NCBI GenBank assembly: GCA_903871715.1
Contig: CAIQHW010000073.1
Span: 1-8,812, forward strand
Direction: 5' to 3'
Length of the DNA stretch: 8,812 bases
Origin: an uncultured bacterium
Lineage (GTDB): Bacteria > Bacteroidota > Bacteroidia > Chitinophagales > CAIODY01
In this document: piece after piece, positions 1 through 6,240 of the stretch
Position numbering within the stretch: the first letter of the stretch is position 1
Layout: the number at the start of each line of letters is the position of its first letter
Program-made: the position numbers and the translations under genes
The notes under the pieces: model-generated
The model's input: the letters and a program-made list of their open reading frames with translations, nothing else
What the model was told of the DNA's origin: nothing
The model's database searches: none

Positions 1-545
1 AAAATGTTCATCTGTTTCAAACTCAAAATATCAGGTTCTAAAAATTGAATTTCAACATCATTTTTCAAAGCATTTTTTTTTGCCAATTCAATGGCTTTTT
101 CACTTTTTTCTAAAGCAAAAATTGTAGCCTCTGGAAATGCCTTTGCGATAGCAATAGCAATACAACCGCTTCCAGTACAAAAGTCAACCAACTTGAATTT
201 TTTTATTCCTTTTGCTTTTATTTTTTTAGTGATGATAGAAGTTAATTCTTCTGTTTCGGGACGTGGAATCAACACATTTTTATTCACTGACAGCCTATAT
301 TTCAAAAATTCCACTTCGCCTAAAACATATTGCAGTGGCTCATTACAAGCCAATCTGAAAAAATAATTTTGCAACAATGAAAATTTTTCTTGCACAATTT
401 TATCATCCACATTTAAGTTTTTTATTTCAATGATAGATAAATTTTGAAACAAGTTTTTAAGCAGAATTTTGGCGATTTCTTCTGCTTCTGTTTTTTCATT
501 TTGCAATGAAAGTTGTTCAATAAATTGTTGGTAAATTTTCAGCAA
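1..545 (-). CDS. prmC: Peptide chain release factor N5-glutamine methyltransferase PrmC (HemK), 3' end cut off by window edge
   Basis: PrmC transfers a methyl group from S-adenosylmethionine to the glutamine of the GGQ motif in release factors RF1 and RF2, in the cytoplasm, which improves translation termination. Translating the minus strand from a TTG at 545 gives 181 residues before the window ends; the family is usually about 280. Visible are an N-terminal helical domain (about 1-85) with the family-typical EPLQYVLGEVEF (69-80), the PrmC-specific IPRPETEE (93-100), and the SAM-binding motif I VDFCTGSGCIAIAIA (120-134). The catalytic NPPY motif would lie beyond the edge, so it cannot be checked. 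No ATG exists in frame between the preceding stop and the conserved N-terminus, so I chose TTG; ATT and ATA codons just upstream are less likely. The gene begins 8 bp after the lipoprotein hydrolase and is probably its operon partner. Identity is secure; the exact start is less so. Confidence 0.93.
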   Translation of the reverse strand, partial: MLKIYQQFIEQLSLQNEKTEAEEIAKILLKNLFQNLSIIEIKNLNVDDKIVQEKFSLLQNYFFRLACNEPLQYVLGEVEFLKYRLSVNKNVLIPRPETEELTSIITKKIKAKGIKKFKLVDFCTGSGCIAIAIAKAFPEATIFALEKSEKAIELAKKNALKNDVEIQFLEPDILSLKQMNI

Positions 546-553
546 CCTAAAAA

Positions 554-1741
554 TTATTTTATCAAAGAATGAATGGTTTGCATTTCATTTTGTTGCAAAA
601 AAGGAGCAAATGATGGCTCGTTTTCAATTTTACTCCAGTCCTTTAAACCATTACTCACAGCAGATTTCAACGAAATATACATTCTTGTTACTTTATTTTC
701 TTTGGCAAAAAGCTGGGCGTAAAATAAATCGCAATCGCTGTTTATTGGGTCTGCCATTTTATAAACCATCAAAAATTTCTCGGCATCCTTCATTTGATTT
801 TGTTGCAACATTTTGTTGGCATAAGAATAACAAACTAAAGAAATATAACCCAACAATCTTTCGCTTAGTCCAGTTTTGTCTATTGCTTTTTGTTGGTTCA
901 ATCGCGAAATTTCCTTTTCCCAAAAATTCATGTCTTCTGTTTGAAATAATGAAACATAGGCTTGATGGGTATTTTGCTCTTGTTCTAACATTTTAATTTT
1001 ATCGTCAGTTAGTGAAATTAAATTTAGCTTTTCAGTTTCATTATTTAAAAAATAAAACGCTTGTTCAAAAGTTTTTTCATCAGGCCATTCATGTTTGCCG
1101 TTCCATTCTACACAATAATTTTTTATAAAAGTTGGAAATTGACTCATCGAAAAACTTACTATTTCGCTGTAATTCATATCCTTCAACCCAGCAAAACCAA
1201 GCATTTGCAACGGATGATTACAATTTTGAATTGGTATTGCAGCACCGCAATAAACTACTTTTGAAATGATATTCATCTGCGAAGCGGCATTCAAAGCCAC
1301 TTTTGCGCCACCACTAAATCCGCAAAGCGTTATTTTATTTGTGTCAACTGCAAAATCACTTTTTGTTTCCACGATTAATTCATGTACTATCTGATAAGTT
1401 TCATTCATATCTAATCCATTTTTTGAATCGTTGCTGCCAATCAAAATACAATTGTATTGATTGGCTAAATTGCTATAATGCCCAATAGCAAAAGCTCCAC
1501 CACCATGTGGGTCAAAGAAAATTAGCGCAGGATATTTTTTTGTAGCATCATATTGCAATGGTAAATACAACGCAAATGAATGATTTTGATTGTTGGATAA
1601 AGCAATGTGGTCAACAACTTTTCCTTTCTCAAAATCTTTTTTAACAACGCTATTTTCTTTTGGCGCAGAATTATCAATATCGTTGGAAGTATTACTGCAA
1701 GCGGCAAACAACACAATTAATAGAATTGGAATAAATTTCAT
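554..1741 (-). CDS. Predicted lipoprotein with alpha/beta-hydrolase (esterase-like) domain and helical repeat-like C-terminus
   Basis: The 395-residue product starts with a short lipoprotein signal, MKFIPILLIVLFAAC, with lipobox LFAAC and lipidated Cys15. It is therefore expected to be anchored to a membrane facing the periplasm or cell surface. Residues about 45-235 read as an alpha/beta-hydrolase: oxyanion-type DPHGGG (77-82), nucleophile elbow GFSGG (141-145, Ser143), a likely acid in GLKD (Asp188), and a likely catalytic His217 in KHEWP. This resembles PHB-depolymerase or feruloyl-esterase-like enzymes. The substrate is unknown. The C-terminal half (about 245-395) looks helical and ends with a TPR-like stretch (AVSNGLKDW...ENEPSFAPF) common at the ends of Bacteroidota repeat proteins. 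An ATG 33 bp upstream (1774) is in frame, but it would overlap hscB and bury the signal peptide, so I prefer 1741. The gene lies 22 bp after hscB and 8 bp before prmC. The fold is fairly sure and the enzymatic activity is inferred. Confidence 0.8.
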   Translation of the reverse strand: MKFIPILLIVLFAACSNTSNDIDNSAPKENSVVKKDFEKGKVVDHIALSNNQNHSFALYLPLQYDATKKYPALIFFDPHGGGAFAIGHYSNLANQYNCILIGSNDSKNGLDMNETYQIVHELIVETKSDFAVDTNKITLCGFSGGAKVALNAASQMNIISKVVYCGAAIPIQNCNHPLQMLGFAGLKDMNYSEIVSFSMSQFPTFIKNYCVEWNGKHEWPDEKTFEQAFYFLNNETEKLNLISLTDDKIKMLEQEQNTHQAYVSLFQTEDMNFWEKEISRLNQQKAIDKTGLSERLLGYISLVCYSYANKMLQQNQMKDAEKFLMVYKMADPINSDCDLFYAQLFAKENKVTRMYISLKSAVSNGLKDWSKIENEPSFAPFLQQNEMQTIHSLIK

Positions 1742-1763
1742 GCAGGTTATTTTCTTTGGGAAA

Positions 1764-2243
1764 TCAGTTTTCAAAATTCGAGATAATTCGTTTCAAGTAT
1801 TTCTTTTTGAAATAAAATTCTTTCACTTTTTGCCAATCGTTTTCTGTTAAATTTTCTAAAGTTGGTTGCGTTAAAATATCTTTAATAGGCAAATGAACTT
1901 CACTTTCAAATTGCTGTGTTTGATTTTTCTTTTCAGCCAAATCCATTTCATTCAACTCCATCATTTCCATTAAAAACGATTGCGGTAAATTATATTTTTC
2001 ATCCTCCACCAAAATATTTCTCAACTCTAAAACATATTTCATGCGTTTGTCAAAATCCTTCAAAGTATTGTAGGCATTGGTATTCAGCGTTGACATTTCT
2101 AAAGCCATTTCTTTTTTATCGGCAGATAAATTGCTCGAAAAATCGGGATGAAATTGTTTGCTCAATTCAAAAAACTTTTTCTTCAAAACCATTTCATCTA
2201 TCAAAAATGAAACTGGCATTTCATACAATTCAAAATAATTCAT
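1764..2243 (-). CDS. hscB: Fe-S cluster assembly co-chaperone HscB (J-domain protein)
   Basis: HscB is a cytoplasmic J-domain co-chaperone that delivers the scaffold IscU to an Hsp70 (HscA or DnaK) and stimulates its ATPase during iron-sulfur cluster transfer. The 159-residue product is close to the usual length of about 170. The N-terminal J domain (about 1-75) starts with NYFELYEMP and carries the HPD signature at 32-34, followed by NTNAYNTLKDFDKRMKYVL (54-72), the family form of the last J-domain helix. The C-terminal three-helix domain holds LPQSFLMEMMELNE (86-99), which matches the HscB-specific region and rules out a generic DnaJ. It starts 2 bp after the DUF2461 gene and ends 22 bp before the lipoprotein gene. 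No hscA, iscS, iscU or fdx is present in the window, so its Hsp70 partner is encoded elsewhere. Confidence 0.93.
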   Translation of the reverse strand: MNYFELYEMPVSFLIDEMVLKKKFFELSKQFHPDFSSNLSADKKEMALEMSTLNTNAYNTLKDFDKRMKYVLELRNILVEDEKYNLPQSFLMEMMELNEMDLAEKKNQTQQFESEVHLPIKDILTQPTLENLTENDWQKVKEFYFKKKYLKRIISNFEN

Positions 2244-2245
2244 GG

Positions 2246-2908
2246 TTATTTGTTTTCAAAAGCCACATTAAAAAACTGCAAAAATGGAAACAGCAATTTA
2301 GCTGATTGAGCAATACTTTTGTGAAAGTTTTTGTCAATAATTTCTTTGTCGGAAAATGGATGTGTAACCACCCAACTTTTGTGTTTTAAAAAATCAATCG
2401 CAGGATTATTATCATCATAACCTTTTGGTGCATTTACTAATTTTTCACCACCCATTTTTCCAAAATTATTTGCAAAATTTTTGTTGGAAATTATCTTTTT
2501 AAAATCAGCAAAATTGTAGTCAATTTCTTGTCTAGCAATCTTTAATTTTGGTGTATCTGGCATCCACAAACCGCCAGCCAACATGGCTTTACCTGGTTCG
2601 ATATGCAAATAATAACCACACAGTTCCGATTTTTTTCCACCCTTTGCCATGTATGCGCCCACGTTGGTTTTGTAGGGTGATTTATCTTTGCTGAATCGCA
2701 CATCGCGATTGATTCGAAACAAACAATTTTTGGGTTCTAAGCCAACGATGTTTTTATCAAATTTTGAAATTTCGGCAATCACATTTTCACACAATTGGTG
2801 AATTTCTTTTTTCAAAATTTCGTATTCGCCACGATGCTCATCAAACCAAATTTTGTGGTTGTTTTTTGCAAGCGATTTTAAAAATTGAAGCGATGATGTG
2901 GTAATCAT
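2246..2908 (-). CDS. DUF2461 domain-containing protein (TIGR02453 family)
   Basis: The 220-residue protein matches the DUF2461/TIGR02453 family along its whole length; no biochemical function is known to me. Family hallmarks are NNHKIWFDEHRGEYE (16-30) near the N-terminus, the strongly conserved FRINRDVRFSKDKSPYKTN (64-82), GYYLHIEPG (98-106), GGLW (112-115) and a following P...L..ARQEI segment. There is no signal peptide or membrane segment, so it is expected in the cytoplasm. The cluster of Arg, Asp and Lys in 64-82 looks like an active or ligand-binding site, but this is inference. The ATG at 2908 gives the expected N-terminus. The gene lies 46 bp downstream of pgk and 2 bp upstream of hscB, so it is probably translated from the same message as hscB. 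Family assignment is confident; no role in glycolysis or Fe-S assembly should be read from position alone. Confidence 0.92.
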   Translation of the reverse strand: MITTSSLQFLKSLAKNNHKIWFDEHRGEYEILKKEIHQLCENVIAEISKFDKNIVGLEPKNCLFRINRDVRFSKDKSPYKTNVGAYMAKGGKKSELCGYYLHIEPGKAMLAGGLWMPDTPKLKIARQEIDYNFADFKKIISNKNFANNFGKMGGEKLVNAPKGYDDNNPAIDFLKHKSWVVTHPFSDKEIIDKNFHKSIAQSAKLLFPFLQFFNVAFENK

Positions 2909-2954
2909 AATTTACTTTTTTGTGAAACAAAATGAATGGAAAAGAGTTTCAAAA

Positions 2955-4148
2955 TTATCCTTCAATTGCGGCAACCCCAGGCAATACTTTTCCTTCAAAA
3001 AATTCTAGCAATGCGCCACCGCCAGTGCTCACGTAACTCACTTGCGAAGCCATGTTGAACTGATGGATGGCTGCTGCACTATCGCCGCCGCCAATCAAAC
3101 TAAATGCACCATTTTTTGTGGCATCGGCAATGGCTTCGGCAGTTTTTTTTGTGCCATTTTCAAATGCTGGCATTTCAAAAACGCCCATTGGTCCGTTCCA
3201 CAAAATTGTTTTCGATTGCTTGATTTTTGTTGCAAAAATTTCAATCGTTTTTGGTCCAATATCCAAGCCCATCCAATCGTTTGGAATATTTTCGTTGCTC
3301 ACAATTTGTGTGGTAGCATCGGCTGCAAACTTATCTGCAACAACCGAATCCATAGGCAAAAGTAAATCCACATTTTTACTTTTCGCCATTGAAATCAATT
3401 GTTTTGCGGTATCAATTTTATCTTCTTCACACAATGATTTACCGATTGAAAAACCTTGTGCTTTTAAAAAAGTATAAGTCATTCCGCCGCCAATAATTAA
3501 TGTATCAACAGTATTTAATAATTTTTCGATAATTAATATTTTGTCGGAAACCTTTGCCCCGCCAATGATTGCGGTAAATGGCTTGGTTGGGTTATTCATC
3601 ACTTTTCGAGCATTGGCAACTTCGGCAGCCATTAAAAAGCCAAACATTTTTTTTTCGGTTGAAAAATGATTGGCAATAATTGTGGTGCTGGCATGTGCCC
3701 GATGAGCCGTGCCAAATGCATCATTCACATACACATCAGCCAGCGAAGCCAATTGCGAAGCAAATACATCATCGCCTTTTTCTTCGGCTTTGTGAAAACG
3801 CAAATTTTCTAACAACAATACTTCGCCACTTTTCAAATTTTTCGCCACATTTTTTACTTCATCACCAACACTATCATTCACAAATTTTACTTCTCGATTC
3901 AACAATTTTGATAAATGATTTACCAAATGATGCAACGAATATTTATCGGTTGGTCCATCTTTTGGTCGCCCCAAATGGCTCATCAACACTACACTTCCGC
4001 CATCGTTCAATATTTTATTGATGGTAGGCAAAGCGGCTTTCATACGGCTATCATCCGTGATTTCAAAGTTGGCATTTAAAGGTACATTAAAATCAACACG
4101 AACAATTGCTCGTTGATTTTGAAAATTATAATCGGCTACGGTTTTCAT
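2955..4148 (-). CDS. pgk: Phosphoglycerate kinase
   Basis: Pgk catalyses the ATP-forming step of glycolysis, 1,3-bisphosphoglycerate + ADP to 3-phosphoglycerate + ATP, and its reversal in gluconeogenesis, in the cytoplasm. The 397-residue length is typical of bacterial enzymes. The N-terminal substrate domain shows the signature VRVDFNVPL (16-24), the basic loop SHLGRP (57-62), ENLRFHKAEE (114-123) and VNDAFGTAHRAHAS (141-154). The C-terminal nucleotide domain shows GGAKVSDK (196-203), GGGMTYTFL (220-228), WNGPMGVFE (317-325), GGGDSAAA (353-360) and STGGGALLEF (374-383). All expected substrate- and nucleotide-binding motifs are intact, so it should be active. The ATG at 4148 gives the standard N-terminus. 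It follows queG after a 62-bp gap and is the first gene of the pgk-DUF2461-hscB-lipoprotein-prmC run. Confidence 0.98.
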   Translation of the reverse strand: MKTVADYNFQNQRAIVRVDFNVPLNANFEITDDSRMKAALPTINKILNDGGSVVLMSHLGRPKDGPTDKYSLHHLVNHLSKLLNREVKFVNDSVGDEVKNVAKNLKSGEVLLLENLRFHKAEEKGDDVFASQLASLADVYVNDAFGTAHRAHASTTIIANHFSTEKKMFGFLMAAEVANARKVMNNPTKPFTAIIGGAKVSDKILIIEKLLNTVDTLIIGGGMTYTFLKAQGFSIGKSLCEEDKIDTAKQLISMAKSKNVDLLLPMDSVVADKFAADATTQIVSNENIPNDWMGLDIGPKTIEIFATKIKQSKTILWNGPMGVFEMPAFENGTKKTAEAIADATKNGAFSLIGGGDSAAAIHQFNMASQVSYVSTGGGALLEFFEGKVLPGVAAIEG

Positions 4149-4210
4149 TTTTTTTGAGAATTATTTTTGGTGAAAATACAATTTTAGCAAAGAAAGAAAA
4201 TTTGAAAATT
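4149..4210 (-). promoter_or_regulatory. Intergenic gap between queG and pgk, possible pgk promoter
   Basis: This 62-bp gap is the larger of the two internal breaks between the queG-side and pgk-side gene runs, so it is a reasonable place for a promoter of the highly expressed pgk gene. Read on the minus strand, TTTCTTTG at 4195-4188 differs at one position from the Bacteroidota -7 element TAnnTTTG, but no good -33 TTTG lies at the usual spacing. I see no GC-rich hairpin with a T-run that would terminate queG transcription. The assignment rests mostly on position. Confidence 0.2.
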
Positions 4211-5146
4211 TCAACTTTTTTTCAATGAAGCAATGTTGTTTTTTATTTTTTGCAAACCTGCTCTTTTAAGTGGCGAATACTTGAATGTGGAATTGAAAAT
4301 TTCGTCTGTCATTTCTAACCAATCTTTTTTCGTTTGTTTTTCAAAATCGAATAATGGCATGAAGTTGTCTTCGGTATTGGGTTTTGAAAATCTGTTCCAA
4401 GGGCAAACTTGCTGACAAATATCACAACCAAAAATCCAATCGTTCCATTTTTGTTGAAAATCGGTTGTCATTTCCTTTTTCAATTCAATCGTGAAATAGG
4501 AAATACATTTGCTGCCATCCATCGTTTTATCGCCGTGAATGGCTTGTGTGGGGCAGCTTTCGACACATTTGTTGCAAGAGCCGCAATAATCTTTCGCAAT
4601 GGCATCATCATAATTTAATTCCAAATCGCAAATAATTTCGGCTAAAAAAAAATACGAACCCATTTGCTTATTTATCATCATCGTGTTTTTGCCAATCCAG
4701 CCAAAACCTGCATTGGCAGCCCAACTGCGCTCTAACACTGGTGCTGAATCAACAAAACATCGAGCATTAAATTTGCCAATTTTTGTTTCCAAATCATTCA
4801 CTATCAATTTTAATTTTTCTTTTAAAACTTCGTGATAATCCTTTCCCCAAGCATATTGCGACACTTTGATTTCAGAATTTGAAAAATTATTTTCTTGGAA
4901 ATAATTGAAGGCAAAACTGATAACTGATTTTGCACCGTCCACCAATTTTCTGGGGTCTAATCGTTTTTCAAAATGATTTTCAAGATATTTCATTTCGCCA
5001 TGAAAACCTTTGTTGATAAAGGCTTCTACATGTTTGGCTTCGCGTTCTAAAAATTTAGCTTCTGCAATTCCACACCACGAAAACCCTAATTCAACAGCTC
5101 GTTGTTTGATGAATTGAGTGAGTTCGGTTTTAGAATTTTTTAGCAT
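4211..5146 (-). CDS. queG: Epoxyqueuosine reductase QueG
   Basis: QueG is a cytoplasmic cobalamin- and iron-sulfur-dependent enzyme that reduces epoxyqueuosine to queuosine in the wobble position of tRNAs with GUN anticodons, the last step of queuosine synthesis. The product has 311 residues, which corresponds to the shorter form without the C-terminal HEAT-like repeats seen in some homologues. Visible are the family motif FVDSAPVLERSWAANAGFGW (131-150), whose Asp133 corresponds to the catalytic aspartate, then IGKNT and GSYFFLAEI. A ferredoxin-like region follows with Cys188, 191, 194 and 198 in CGSCNKCVESCPTQAI, Cys214 in CISYFTIE, and Cys241, 244 and 248 in CDICQQVCPWN. These eight cysteines are enough for two [4Fe-4S] clusters. 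The start at 5146 overlaps the end of the formyltransferase gene by 17 bp, so the two are likely co-transcribed and perhaps translationally coupled. Confidence 0.96.
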   Translation of the reverse strand: MLKNSKTELTQFIKQRAVELGFSWCGIAEAKFLEREAKHVEAFINKGFHGEMKYLENHFEKRLDPRKLVDGAKSVISFAFNYFQENNFSNSEIKVSQYAWGKDYHEVLKEKLKLIVNDLETKIGKFNARCFVDSAPVLERSWAANAGFGWIGKNTMMINKQMGSYFFLAEIICDLELNYDDAIAKDYCGSCNKCVESCPTQAIHGDKTMDGSKCISYFTIELKKEMTTDFQQKWNDWIFGCDICQQVCPWNRFSKPNTEDNFMPLFDFEKQTKKDWLEMTDEIFNSTFKYSPLKRAGLQKIKNNIASLKKS

Positions 5147-5876
5147 CGAAATAAAATTTTACGCCATCAATTTCGGTGTAAGGTGGCTCGAATGGCGGAA
5201 AGTAAGTGGCTCTGATATGGCGTTCGATTTTTTCTTTGCTCCAACTCAAATCAATTTTTTTGAGTTGATTGATTTCATTGCGCAAATGAAAATTTGTTTT
5301 TCTTTTGGTGAAAATTGATTGTGGTTTTGGTTCGTAATTTCCATTTACGATGTCTTTCAAGCAGCCTTGAAATAATTGTACAGAGCGGTTTTCCGTTTCA
5401 TCATACAAATCTTTTACCCAAATATTTTTTGCTATCTTAAATCTGTCTTCAAACAAAATTGCGCCATTATCAATGCCAGTTTCTAATTGATGAATGGTGG
5501 TGCCAAAAGTTTTTGCTTTATCAATAATGGCAAATGAAAATTGATTACAACCTCTGTAATCGGGTAGGGGAGCCATGTGTAGGTTTACCGCAATCTGCTT
5601 GGCTTTGGCAATGTGTTTAGCTATTAAAATTTGGTGGTATTGCACCGAATAAATAATGTCGCAAACAGGCATTTTATCCAACGAATCAAGCAAAGGAATT
5701 TTATTTTTTTGAGCCAATTTTTTCACACTCAATTTGGTATCTAGTTTTTTATTGTCGTTGGTCAAAACACCAATTAGCCGATAATTCCATTTTTTTTGAT
5801 TGGTAATTAAAATCTGTAAACACTTGTAGCCAACGGGTTTTGAGCCGAGGAAAATTATTTTTTTTGTGTTGCTCAT
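5130..5876 (-). CDS. Formyltransferase family protein, acceptor unknown (methionyl-tRNA formyltransferase-like catalytic domain)
   Basis: The 248-residue protein has the Rossmann-like catalytic domain of 10-formyl-tetrahydrofolate-dependent formyltransferases. It opens with the typical KIIFLGSKPVGYKCL (6-20). The catalytic residues are all present: Asn98 and His100 in NLHMAPLPDYRG (98-109) and Asp136 in LETGIDNGAIL (131-141). The C-terminal part ends with IRATYFPPFEPPYTEIDG (221-238), the form found in small formyltransferase-like proteins. It is clearly shorter than methionyl-tRNA formyltransferase (about 310-315) and lacks room for the full tRNA-binding C-terminal domain. The acceptor could therefore be an amino sugar, an amino acid derivative or something else. 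There is no signal peptide, so it should be cytoplasmic. It starts 1 bp after yciH and overlaps queG by 17 bp. Nearby folD could supply the donor. Fold and chemistry are confident; substrate and gene name are not. Confidence 0.88.
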   Translation of the reverse strand: MSNTKKIIFLGSKPVGYKCLQILITNQKKWNYRLIGVLTNDNKKLDTKLSVKKLAQKNKIPLLDSLDKMPVCDIIYSVQYHQILIAKHIAKAKQIAVNLHMAPLPDYRGCNQFSFAIIDKAKTFGTTIHQLETGIDNGAILFEDRFKIAKNIWVKDLYDETENRSVQLFQGCLKDIVNGNYEPKPQSIFTKRKTNFHLRNEINQLKKIDLSWSKEKIERHIRATYFPPFEPPYTEIDGVKFYFDAKKF

Positions 5877-5877
5877 C

Positions 5878-6240
5878 TTAATTCCCTCTTTTCGCTTTGT
5901 AATTTTTTTCTTCCAACAGTTTACAAACTTTATCTCTAAAGTCGCCCTGAATCAATATTTCCGCATCTTTTACCGAGCCGCCAGTGCCGCATTTTGTTTT
6001 TAAATGTTTGCACAATTCTTCCATTTCATTTTCTGTGCCTTTAAAATTTAAAATCACAGTTACTGCTTTTCCAGCTCTGTGCTTGGTTTCTAAGCGCACA
6101 ATCAAATTTTGTTTGCTGGGTGCTGCATTTTCATTTTCAACCGAAGCCAAATTTGCCAATGCTGCAAAATGATTATTCATCAATTCTTTATTGGTGGAAT
6201 AAACCAAACCATTTTCGCTGCTGTTTTTGTTTTTTTTCAT
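5878..6240 (-). CDS. yciH: SUI1/eIF1-like translation factor (YciH family)
   Basis: This is a small cytoplasmic homologue of eukaryotic initiation factor eIF1/SUI1; in bacteria the family is thought to bind the small ribosomal subunit and influence initiation fidelity, but its role is not settled. With the ATG at 6240 the protein has 120 residues. A variable, polar N-terminus (1-45) is followed by the SUI1 domain (about 46-119). This domain carries RAGKAVTVILNF (55-66), LKTKCGTGGSVKDAEILIQG (80-99) and a final FRDKVCKLLEEKNYKAKRGN, all close to the family pattern. An in-frame ATG at 6282 would add 14 residues lying wholly inside the end of folD. I reject it because 6240 forms the classic ATGA stop-start overlap with the folD TGA, which implies translational coupling. 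The stop is 1 bp before the formyltransferase start. Confidence 0.93.
   Translation of the reverse strand: MKKNKNSSENGLVYSTNKELMNNHFAALANLASVENENAAPSKQNLIVRLETKHRAGKAVTVILNFKGTENEMEELCKHLKTKCGTGGSVKDAEILIQGDFRDKVCKLLEEKNYKAKRGN

Noticed and set aside
91..366. Plus-strand open frame of 91 codons
   Set aside because: It is antisense to prmC, whose minus-strand translation shows clear SAM-binding and PRPETEE motifs. Other plus-strand frames, for example 610-996, 3067-3477 and 3680-4021, are likewise antisense to well-supported genes and show no recognisable domains.
1742..1774. In-frame upstream ATG at 1774 for the lipoprotein hydrolase
   Set aside because: It would overlap hscB by 11 bp and place charged residues before the lipoprotein signal; the start at 1741 gives a clean signal and lipobox.
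2918..2954. Inverted repeat in the pgk-DUF2461 gap: TTTTGTGAAAC (2918-2928) and GTTTCAAAA (2946-2954)
   Set aside because: About nine AT-rich pairs with a 2-nt bulge and a 17-nt loop, followed on the minus strand by A-rich and not T-rich sequence, so it is not a convincing terminator.
4202..4214. Palindrome TTGAAAATTTCAA at the end of queG
   Set aside because: Short, almost all A/T with one central base, no adequate loop and expected by chance in AT-rich DNA.
5884..5888. GAGGG (minus strand) about 8 nt before the formyltransferase ATG, like a Shine-Dalgarno sequence
   Set aside because: It encodes the Arg-Gly of the YciH C-terminus, and Bacteroidota initiation depends little on such motifs; it is probably coincidental.
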